Source: Chaetoceros tenuissimus
Taxonomy: Eukaryota; Bacillariophyta; Thalassiosirophyceae; Chaetocerotales; Chaetocerotaceae
Assembly: GCA_021927905.1 (NCBI GenBank)
Contig: BLLK01000062.1
Coordinates: 1,364,001-1,428,000 of the forward strand
Reading direction: 5' to 3'
Length of the DNA: 64,000 nt
Every line of letters begins with the position of its first letter. The stretch's first letter is position 1. The notes under the pieces are model-generated. The model did not search any database. It saw nothing but the letters and a program-made list of their open reading frames with translations, and had not been told where the DNA came from. A program made the position numbers and the translations under genes. This document shows positions 50,834 through 60,800 of this stretch, in pieces.

Positions 50834-51523
50834 GGTTCAATAGTAATTGTCTCCGAGAGGAAAGGACGACGAGGAAGACTTCCCTGCCTCCAAAAACTTA
50901 CTGTAGGTGTGAATACGAACTGCAACTACTAGTGGAATTGCTAGTACGTAGGCGGAAATTTGGAATTATGGCAGTGAGTCAGCAGCAGCAAACAAAATTT
51001 CGCACTTCGCGTTCTTCTTCTTCTCTGGTACCACTCAGAAGGTTGATCTACTTATTCAAAAGAAGGGAAGAAGGAGGAACACGGATGTATCTAGCTAAAT
51101 AAATATATGAAGGAAAAATTTACACAAATGGCCATTTTCTATAACTTGGGAGCAAAGTTCTCTGAAAACCTCTGAGACGTTCACACAAAAAAGGCCTAGA
51201 GGAGCTGAAAATCCGGCAATCAGCTCGTGCTTGACACAATGACGGTTATATGAACATCCAACTGTAAAATAGATATTCATTTTTCCAAAACATGCAATTT
51301 TTTATTTTACGGTACTACTACTATCTGGAACATGTACCACTAATTCTGACTCTTCTAGCAATTTCAAGACGATTTCAAAACTAGGGCCATTAGAGCAGCA
51401 TGAGACCACACTGATCCATTACTATTTTATACTGTGTAAAATAAAGTATTACAAGCTCTGCTGTGGTAAATTTGATTTCACTATCTTACTCACTAATGTA
51501 ATTTTGTGAGAAACGTAATGTTT
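50834..51523. other. Intergenic stretch, no supported gene
   Basis: Upstream region of the HSF gene and 3' flank of the ubiquitin-fusion gene. A 114-codon plus frame (50758-51102) overlaps the HSF start region antisense and is low-complexity. Nothing else is seen. Confidence 0.5.
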
Positions 51524-54500
51524 TCATTTATTTGTTTTTAAAATATCCGTTAGTTTTCTCCTTTGAATTTCAACATTTCTTGCAAAAACAAATTCTACTT
51601 TTGTATAGAAATGAATAAATTGTCTTGAATTTGGTATATCGAGACAATCCACCCTATTTGACGCGAACATGGCTTTGTCACATTCTCGCGCTGCTTCAAT
51701 CATTGATTTTTTGTATGCCAAATGAATTGTTTGTCGTTGAATATGGACAATATGGAACAAAGCTTTAAAACATTTTTTCTTTTTATCAAAACCTATACAA
51801 TGTGTCCTCAAGAAATCAGAACGTATCTCAGGTGATGCCCACCCAAGAGCTTTGATCTCAATTTCTCTCGAAAGTCCATAGCTTCCTTCCCATGTAAAGT
51901 TCTTTTGGATGTCATAAGCATCATCAAATGCCTTTGCAGCATCACTAGCAAGAAAGAACCAATTTCTTGCCTGTCGATCTCGGTTCAGTGGCTTGGATGT
52001 ACCATTATCAATCAGTACATCTTTCGAAAGATCTATTTCAAAATAACCATATGTAGGATTGTATGTAACCCCATCGTATAGCTGCTGTTGCAGAAAAGGT
52101 AGTAAATAAATACATTGGTTGCGTAGACTATCAAAAGTATGAAGTTGCTTGGTGGAAGGTTGCTGAAGGCTGCCCAAAAAACATGCTAGGGAAATCAATC
52201 GTTTGTGTAGCTGTAATTCAAAAACATCATCATTCTCAAATTCAGTTTCAAAAGGCAAGCCATCTATTTCACTAGATAATTGCAGAAGCGCATCGTTTGG
52301 TATTGCTTCAAGAGAATTTAATCCTAGTCGTTCAATGAGCCACGACAATTCCCAAATACTAGCAAATAACTGATACTGTTGCGAAAAAGATTGTTGCTCG
52401 TCCATGCAAGGATATTCATCATGTTTCATTTCCTCGCGGAGTATATATAAAATGCTTTCTTGATATGATTGACCAAAAGTTAACTCGTACCATGTACAGA
52501 ATCGATTGAAATCATGGCATTTATCTGGAGATGATACTTCACCATCATACCAAACGCTATGCCATTCTTCAGTAGTCAAAGCACACGAAGGATTCTTCCC
52601 TCGCCACTTCTCCTTCTTCTCTGAACCATCAGGTTGGCATTGAGGGGTCACATCTCGCCACTCCTCCTTCTTCTCCGAACCATCAGGTTGACACTGAGGG
52701 GTCACATCTCGCCACTCCTCCTTCTTCTCTGAACCATCAGGTTGACACTGAGGGGTCACATCTCGCCACTCCTCCTTCTTCTCTGAACCATCAGGTTTGC
52801 ATTGAGGCAGGTTATTCATCCAATTAATAAACTCAGGTGAGTTTTTGGGCATTGTTGCTGGGTTTATTTCGCCACTAAAAAAGAATGCGGCCATCAAATT
52901 CACATGTTTCTCTTGGGGTTCTTTAATCTCTCCGTTAAATAAGTATAAAATGGCCTTGATGTGGGTTCTCATGAAGGCTATTATCCTGTCTGGTGGTGGT
53001 GCGTAGGCAAGGATGTAATGAGGATGGTCACAATACTCCACTCTGAGCTTCTCAAACTCGTTCACGAGGTCATCCAAAATATTACGGTTGTGCTTTCCTA
53101 CTGCAACTACAAAGACGTCCTTCTTACTTTCGCTTGCTAGTGTTTTGATAATCTCGAAAATGAGCTTTTGTGCATCTTCTCGGAATGATGTATATGCTCT
53201 CTGATCATTTTCAAATGTCGTATCTGAAATTGGATGTTTGTCGTATTTTGTTGGATCAATTTTGGAAAAGGTATTTGATGGAAACTGCAAAGGGCAAATG
53301 TCCATAAACAAGATTTTGTAAAGAACATGTAGACATTCCTCTTCAACAATGCCTGCGGCGACCATTGCCAAAGGAAGCAACTTGAAAACAAAGTTAACGC
53401 ATGGATTTAGAAAATAAAATTCTCCAGAGTCAGTGATGTCATATTCAAAGGAGCAATCCTCTACAGTATCTGGTGGAAACATCCACAAAAATACAACAAT
53501 CAACTGGCAAGCAAACTGAAAGCCTTCTTCATCGACCATACAATTCAAGATATGATTCAAAATCTTTTCTCGTGCGTGATCCGATTCAGGTCCGTAACCT
53601 TTTTCAAATGTTTCCCACATCTTCTTGAGAATATTATCTTTCGAGAGGTCAAAGAGGGCTTGACGAGCCTTTTCTCTACCTGCAGAAGTGTTGGGTCTCT
53701 CCTTTTTTGGATGGAATTGGAATTTTGGCTTTAACTCGTTGAACATGTCAGTCATTTTATCAAGTGCTTCCTTTTCGACAGTGAAAACTTCTGCTGCACC
53801 AGTTTTATCAGATGTATTGTTTCGTCCTGAAGGTCTGGAATGATTTAAATTAGTATAAATGCTATATTCGTATCAATATTACATTGTGCAACTTACTTTC
53901 CCCCATTTCCACCTTCGCTCTTTGAAGATTTGCTTTTTGGTTTTTTCTTCTTGGATGAACTGTCATAGAGAGTCAGTATGAATCTTTAGTAAGAGTAAAA
54001 TAGTCTTGGAAAGTACTTACGGGTTCCCATTGGATTTGGGCTTCTCATCCACTTTTTTGCGTTTTCTCCCTTTCTTCTTCTTGCCACCACCACGAAGATG
54101 CAATACCAAATGAAGAGTGGACTCCTTCTGGATATTGTAGTCAGACAAGGTATGTCCATCATCTAGCTGCTTTCTAGCAAAGATAAGAATTTGCTGTTCG
54201 GAAGGAATTCCCTCCTTATCCTGAATCTTGGTCTTTACATTGTCAATGGTGTCAGATGGCTCAACATCGACAGTGATGGTCTTTCCAGTAAGGGTCTTGA
54301 CGAAAATCTGCATATGAGTAGATTGCGCATTTTCGTGAAACTCTTTGCCTTTTCGTTCGTCTCTACGGATACGAAATGTTTTCCAAGTCTGGAGCAAAAA
54401 GCAACCTGCGTGATAGACAACCAATACAATGAAACTAACAATACCTGCGATGTAACCATCTGGTGGTTTGCAAGGTGGATCTGGAAACCATTCCTTGATG

Positions 54501-55129
54501 ACGCCCATGACATTGCGATAATGGAAATAAGCAACTCTGTCTGCAATAGCCGCAGCCAAATACATTGCGGAAGTCCATCCATAAACTGCACAAAACCAAG
54601 CTGAAAGCATGGGACGTGAAAGGATCATGAGACGAACATGATACGCGTCCCGAAAAGTAGGGTTTCGTTGGAGAGCAAGAACTCGTCGATCGAATTCAAG
54701 AGCGACCAAGTACGCTGCTGTGAAGAGAGCATTGTATACTGTTTTTGAAATCTTCTCCAAAACAAAAGAGTTCATGATCAACTTATAAAGGTAAACACTC
54801 CATGCAAAAATTTCCACCGCTACATCCTGTTCTAACGTCGCTAACCTTGGTAAGACGTACTTCCAACTAAAGCAAATAAAGCAGAGAATTGCAACAAGCA
54901 GAAGCCGAGCAATTGACAAAGGAAATGCCAAAATGTTTGGGAACGATTGCGCTATAACAAAAGTGGTCCATACAATAATTTCCTCGGAAACGTCACGTTC
55001 CAATATCGACGCCTTTGGTAATACTTGATTCCAACACAAGCAACTAAAGCAGAGAATCGCAACAAGCAGAAGCCGAGCAATTGACAAAGGAAATGCCAAA
55101 AGGTTGCAGATCCATTGCAGGATACACAT
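51524..55129 (-). CDS. Membrane protein with internal ubiquitin domain and large unknown C-terminus, three exons
   Basis: Exons 55129-54021, 53959-53897 and 53834-51524; introns 61 and 62 nt, GTAAGT donors. The frame is kept through both joins, giving 1,160 residues. Residues 1-250 are hydrophobic with about five to six membrane segments, the first two being a duplicated 56-residue unit. Residues 273-348 are a ubiquitin with about 11 differences from the human sequence; all seven lysines and the L8/I44/V70 patch are kept, and the end is LRGG with His for Arg72. A Lys-rich linker follows ([11 protein letters not shown]...), then a roughly 760-residue region with four 18-residue repeats and no recognised domain. 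LRGG-G at 345-349 could be cut by deubiquitinases, separating anchor-ubiquitin from the C-terminal protein. Function is unknown. Confidence 0.8.
52592..52807. repeat. Four tandem 54-bp coding repeats
   Basis: In-frame units of 18 codons encode [18 protein letters not shown]-like repeats: the first has Lys in place of Gln at position 4, and the last ends KWRGKN. Units are almost identical at DNA level (for example at 52753 and 52807 starts), so the array is young and may vary in copy number. Confidence 0.93.
54767..55102. repeat. 168-bp tandem duplication encoding paired membrane segments
   Basis: Residues 10-65 and 66-121 of the ubiquitin-fusion protein are direct repeats. The shared part [17 protein letters not shown] is nearly identical in DNA at 54878-54932 and 55046-55100 (offset 168), while the rest has diverged. 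Confidence 0.88.
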
Positions 55130-55497
55130 TGGTCGAACGATTTAACCACCCAATGAAAAGAAATTTTTTGATACAGTTTGTTCAATTCCTTATGATTCGA
55201 ATGTAATCCAGAATGAATAGATTTAAATACAGTTTATTGTGGCTTTGAAGTTTTATTCGATTTGGATGCAATGCAATGAATAGTAATTCGATTTTTGAAA
55301 CATTCGGTTATGCTATTGTACGTACTTGTAAGTTCTCCATACATTCACAATTCCATTTCATGGCACTACCAAATAAAATCATTCCTTCTCTCGGGGGAAA
55401 ACATACAGATACTTGAGATTCAAAACTTTACATCAACTGTACCTATTTGTAGTAATTATACAACACCTAATCAAGAGCTCCACTTTGACTCCATTTT
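55130..55497. other. Intergenic stretch upstream of the ubiquitin-fusion gene
   Basis: About 370 bp with the promoter of the ubiquitin-fusion gene and the 3' flank of the LRR gene. Nothing else is seen. Confidence 0.5.
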
Positions 55498-56064
55498 TCA
55501 TACAATTTCTCCCATCATGAATAGAATGTACCGGTTTACTATCTTGTTCTCGTCAATTTCTGCGTATGGATTTGCGAATAGATATTGCGAAGGTGTAACT
55601 CCAACTCTGTCTGGTTGCTCGAATGCTTTCAGTCCTTTCCTTTTGATTATTTCGAAAATAACATCATCTCGTGGATTAGAATCTGAACATGCTCGATGTA
55701 AAGAGAATTCATTTTCATCATGATGGATTTTAATCCAATCATTCACAGACTCATTGTCACCATGATAAAGGCCATATCTATTAGCAGTAAATGGGGAAGC
55801 TTCAAACAATTCTGTCTTTGCAATTACACTATGACCAAGTTGAGTGTTTCGAGGTATGCTCAAGATGATCAACTTTGAACAAATCTGAAATGCCTGATCA
55901 TCAATCACTCTGCATGATGGTGGAATAAAAATTGATGGAAGAGACCAGCAGCGATGGAATGCACATCTTCCGATGTATTCCAGATTACTAGATAATCTGA
56001 TAGATACTAGACTAGTGCAAGTACTGAAACCACAGTATTCAATTCTTTGTACCGTATCAGCCAT
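55498..56064 (-). CDS. BspA-like leucine-rich-repeat protein, probably 5'-truncated/frameshifted
   Basis: The open frame of 188 residues contains BspA-type (LRR_5) repeats: SLVSIRLSSNLEYIGRCAFHRC and SLPSIFIPPSCRVIDDQAFQIC, then a tail VNDWIKIHHDENEFSLHRACSD...TPSQYLFANPYAEIDENKIVNRYI resembling ankyrin-type helices. This combination is a large family in diatoms. Upstream DNA still encodes the family's usual lead-in (GVEVIPEYF in one frame, then QCCWNVETVI in another) up to about 56135, but a frame change separates them and no upstream start follows. So either translation begins at the internal Met or the locus is a decaying fragment. BspA-like LRRs bind proteins; the role here is unknown. 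Confidence 0.65.
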   Translation of the reverse strand: MADTVQRIEYCGFSTCTSLVSIRLSSNLEYIGRCAFHRCWSLPSIFIPPSCRVIDDQAFQICSKLIILSIPRNTQLGHSVIAKTELFEASPFTANRYGLYHGDNESVNDWIKIHHDENEFSLHRACSDSNPRDDVIFEIIKRKGLKAFEQPDRVGVTPSQYLFANPYAEIDENKIVNRYILFMMGEIV

Positions 56065-56360
56065 GATGACAGTCTCGACATTCCAACAACATTGAAAAGT
56101 ATTCAGGAATCACTTCCACTCCGGGTAATAAAAATTTACTTTAGGTACGTCGTACGTACTATAATAGTTAGACCACCCATTTTGTACTCATCAAGTACGT
56201 CATAAGGTAGGACATAGGACAGTTCCGCGAGTGAGAAGTTCTTATCGAAAATACGTTTTAATCCTAACATAAACTTGGCAAAACGTCTCAACAACAAAAC
56301 AGTTAGGTAGTAGTAGATACCGCTAGTAGCAATAACCAGCACAACCCGCTTAAATAAAAA

Positions 56361-57446
56361 ATGGGAGATTTGATGTTTTCAATTATCAGAGTTCGATTTG
56401 GTATACTTTCTCTTGCAATTTTGCTTTTACCTTCCATAGCTTTTGTTGTGAAACCATCTTCATCATGCGACACACCAAATGAAAATGCACAGAGCTTCAA
56501 TGAACAAAAATCTCCAGTTCATGTCTACGATAATGTTTTACCCATCGACTCAAGAGAGTCGCTCCATTCAGCTGCTAAAAAATCAGGATTAGGTCATAAA
56601 GTTTTCACCAGGCCATTGAGTGACCCAAGTCAAAATACAATAATTGAACAAGCCCTAGATTCCATCCTTACGGAAATGGGTGATGACGTAGGTGACAATA
56701 ATCTTCAACATGTAGAATACTGGACTCGTCAAGAATGGAGGCACATCGAGGCGCATGCAGATGTTGATGAGCACCTGGCAAAAGAACAAGATGTAGCTAT
56801 TAGTAGGGGTGAATTGGATGCAAATCAAGTTCAATTCCGATATCCTGAGAATGGTCATGTTTTATATTTAAAAGTTGGGTCCAGTGTACAAGGTCCAACT
56901 TGTGTTTTCCCTAATAAAAGTAGCGGTAGTGACTTGGTCAAAGGACAAGAAACAGAAGTAGTAGTAGTCCCAGCAGTTGAAGGGAGATTATTGCGTTTTC
57001 AAGGAGATTTGCTTCATGCTGTTCCTCGGCCTGCTGATTTGTGGTTCTTATCTTTTGTGAAAGGATCGCAATCATTTGAACCTGAAGAAGAATGGGGGCG
57101 AAGTGTTATATTATTCAACACATGGAGAGATGATGCACCCAAAGGTGTAGAAACAGCAATTGATGAAGCTGACAAAGTAAGAAATATTGTCAATCGTAGG
57201 GAGGAATGGAAAAATGTCTTTCCAGTACTTCAATCAAATAATAAAGATGATGATACTTGCGAATCAGTCAGCAATGATCATAACATGGGCAAAGATGATG
57301 CTATGGCAAAAGTAAAGATTTGGCTTTTAGGAAATGACAGACGAAGAGGACATCCAATGAGAACGGTGCAAATGCGAGGTAAAGTGGAACATAAAGAAGC
57401 GTTTCTTGAGAAGAGTAATGTATCCTCTATTACAATAAGCTCGTGA
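56361..57446 (+). CDS. Secretory/plastid-type 2OG-Fe(II) oxygenase-like protein
   Basis: Single-exon, 361 residues. A hydrophobic signal (about 6-28, ending PSIAF-VVKPSSS) is followed by a Ser/Pro stretch; the A-F pair may mark a diatom plastid presequence, though ER targeting is equally possible. The metal-binding triad fits the 2-oxoglutarate dioxygenase fold: H132-x-D134 in AHADVDEH, H219 in GDLLHAVPRP, and R247 in GRSVILFNTW as the oxoglutarate ligand, with strands HVLYLKVG and GPTCVF between. The C-terminal 100 residues are charged and repeat-free. It may hydroxylate a protein or small substrate in its compartment. No specific orthologue is recognised. Confidence 0.75.
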   Translation: MGDLMFSIIRVRFGILSLAILLLPSIAFVVKPSSSCDTPNENAQSFNEQKSPVHVYDNVLPIDSRESLHSAAKKSGLGHKVFTRPLSDPSQNTIIEQALDSILTEMGDDVGDNNLQHVEYWTRQEWRHIEAHADVDEHLAKEQDVAISRGELDANQVQFRYPENGHVLYLKVGSSVQGPTCVFPNKSSGSDLVKGQETEVVVVPAVEGRLLRFQGDLLHAVPRPADLWFLSFVKGSQSFEPEEEWGRSVILFNTWRDDAPKGVETAIDEADKVRNIVNRREEWKNVFPVLQSNNKDDDTCESVSNDHNMGKDDAMAKVKIWLLGNDRRRGHPMRTVQMRGKVEHKEAFLEKSNVSSITISS

Positions 57447-57827
57447 GTCGAAGCTATGTAATTTTGGCAACCATTAGATAGTAATAATTAGGTACATAGC
57501 TTATTATGAACAATTTTTAAAACTTTGAACATGGTGACTTAAATATTGATTGACCAATCAATATTGGCATCAAATTTCAATTCCAAAAATACCATGCATC
57601 CAATAGGGATAAGAGGCTTAACGTAAACGCGGTGTCAAAAAAGGCAAATGAAAATAAAAGCGGCAAAGAACAAAAAGCAAATGAAGCTATCATCATAATC
57701 AATTCATTACTCCAATTCACTGAGTCGAGTCTACTACTGTTTATAAAGTAAATCGTTTGTACATACTCATAGACTTGCAGCTTCCAGAATACCTCTAGAT
57801 AGATCTTTCAGGGAAATCAATCATCCA
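57447..57827. other. Intergenic stretch between two rightward genes
   Basis: 3' UTR and promoter sequence. It contains a short inverted motif TTGATTGACCAATCAA (57547-57562). No gene is seen. Confidence 0.5.
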
Positions 57828-60800
57828 ATGCCTGCCGGTAGCATAGTTCCATCGAAAAACATCACCTCCGATCAGGAGCGGTCAACGTCTCCCAACTCTA
57901 CTAATCAAGTGATGAAGTCATGCACATTCAAGAAAGAAGCACTAGTTGGCAAGATGTGGGAAATTTACTGGGCACCAGCAGATAGTATTTCTACTTCACC
58001 ATCACTAGCCTCTTCTGATGAAGACGAGGAATCAGAGTTTGGAGCCGATTGGTACAATGCTCACGTCAAGTCCTATATACCTAATAAAGACGTGTATGAA
58101 GTGGCATTTGTTGGAGAAGAAAATGTGTACGAGATGAAGTTGGACGAGCATATTGTCAGGCCGCTCGATTGTCCAATGGAAACCTATGAGTTGTCACAAA
58201 CTGACGAGATATCGGACATTAAACTTGAAACTTCGCCGCAGCATGAAATAGATGTCGATTGGGCGAACGATATATTAGGATGTGATGTAGAAGTGTATTG
58301 GGAATATACAAATTCAGATAGCGGGTTTTCTTCAGACTGGTACAATGCACATGTTGTTTCATTTGATTATACCAAAGGATTGCATGAAGTTGCATTTGAT
58401 GGGGAGGAACAGAGATACATGATGGTTCTCAACCAATCAAATCTTCGAATGAGAAAATATGATCAAGCTTGGATTGATAGTATAATTGGTAGAAAAATGG
58501 AAGTTTATTGGGAGAGTTCAGACTCGGATTTTCCAGCCGACTGGTATGATGCAGAGATTATCTCTTTTGATTTCAGGAAAGGCATTTTCAAACTTGCTTT
58601 TGTAGGGGAAGAAGGATATTCTATGATGAAGCTAACCAAGGCTAACGTGCGGGAACCTATACCGAAACCCAAAATCACTCCAGCATGGATCAATCAACTT
58701 CTAGGGGAAAAAGTTGAAATATATTGGGAAAACACAAATAATGATGAACATGAATCAGATTGGTACGAAGCTAAAATTCTCTCATTTCATCATGATACGG
58801 AATTGTGTAAGATATTTTTTGTAGGTGGAGATGAAGATTGTATGATGAAGTTGGATCAGTCCAAGGTGCGACTACCTATCCCGAAGCACAATGTCAACCC
58901 AGCATGGATTCAATATCTTATTTCAAGAGATGTTGAAGTGTTTTGGGAAAGCGATAATAGTCAAAATTCACAAGCATTTCCATCTGATTGGTACGATGGA
59001 GCTTTTGTAGATTCGTTTGACCCATACACCGGTCAATTTAAAGTATCATTTCTTGGGGAGAAGAAATTTTACATGATGAATCTTACAGAATCTAATGTCA
59101 GGCCGTCAACAAGAGCTTGGGTACGAAAGACTTCATTCTTATTAGATCTAGGAAAGAACGAAGACCTTTACAGTAGCAGGAATGTTTTACTAACTGCAAA
59201 TGTTTTGGAGGCACTTCCTCACGGCTGTGAATGCTTTGAGGAAACGTTAGAGCCTTACACGTACCTTCCAAGCGATGAATTCACCATAGAAATGTATCAA
59301 GATTTGCTTCAATTGCAATTGAAACATGTTGAAAACATTATGTTCAATACAGTTGACGAGTCTCCAGCACAGTTGAAAAAGAAAATGTTTACATGTAATA
59401 GCACGCAACATATCAATCATTTGATTCAGGGGATTCGATTGATGTGTACACTGACAGAGTGGATGAAATCCCATTACAGTAGTAAATTTTCAGCAAGTTA
59501 CTTGTCAAAAAGCCACGACTCTGACAAATTGAAAATTGAAACCATACATGCTCATATTATGGATGGATTGAAATTATTTATGATGTCCTTAGTGTTTGAT
59601 TGTGAGAGAAGACCGACAGAAAGTATGGAAAAAAGAAAAGCAAAGACGAATGTTAGTTTCCAGTCAAAGAGAGTAAAGAAGCGCAAAGTATCATCAACTC
59701 AGAGTACCTTTAGCGATTTCAACACTTTTGATTCAGAGAAGGAGATGCTGAGTCAACAAATTATTCCTTATGTTGGTAACTCTTCGACTTCTTGGTCTCT
59801 AGTATGGGGAAGTATCTCATCCATACTTGGCGAAAAAATTGTCGCTACTTTGTCCCCTGAATTGGTCCATACGTTATGCTCTTTGTTCTCTCCAACTAAA
59901 TGTGTGCGTTTTGCAAGCTATGCATTTGGGGAGTCTCTATGTTCAATCATCGAGACAATTTGGGGCGGACTACAAAACTGGTTAAATAAATGTCATGAAG
60001 CACTAGGAAAACATTTTGCAGAAGCAATGCCAGTAGAATCCTATTTCAGAAAAAATGAGCCTCAAGCAGAATTCTTCTCTCCAAACTCAGTCAGGCAAGC
60101 ATTAGATCAAGCACAAAATGGAGAAATTCTAAAAAATGTTGATTTGTCGAAATATATTTATTTTATGAAACAGAAAATGGACGAAGTAAGGTCTTTTCAA
60201 GACGATGCTTGGGATGTCATTCTACGTACATTGTACGCGTCAGTCAGAACAAACTCTAGTGCTGGCCATGAAATCCATGTAAATGTTTTAGTTGAAGGAG
60301 ATGAAGTTATTCAAACTTTACAAAATATTCAAAGAGATATCATGTGCCCAAAGGAATGTGACTATTTCTCTTCACAGATAGTGATGAACGCAATAGCCTG
60401 TAGACGTAATTTTATTCTCAGAAATCACATAGCAACTCGCAGGGAGAGGCTCTCACTTGTCGAAACATGTCTAAGAGAGCAACCTGAACAATTGCCTTTT
60501 CCTGACAAATTCAAGAATCATGTATTCGTAAAGTCTCACATCGAACAGACAAAATCAATTCATCTTGAAAAATCTCTTTGTAAAATGAACGAGACTGCAA
60601 AGAATATCGAGTGGAATCAAATCGAATGTCAAAGTTCCTGTGATGACTTATCAAGGGACTTAGGACGGTTACCACTGATTTCAGAGGATGAAGAAAAGGC
60701 ATTTATTCTGTCTGATATTTTGGATTGGGGCGCAAAAGTGAAGGCAATAGCATTAGGTTCAATAAATCTCACCTTTGAGTCGGTCAACAGTCTCCACAAC

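Noticed and set aside
57547-57562. Inverted motif TTGATTGACCAATCAA
   Set aside because: Short AT-rich palindrome without a second copy or a gene-linked position; likely chance.
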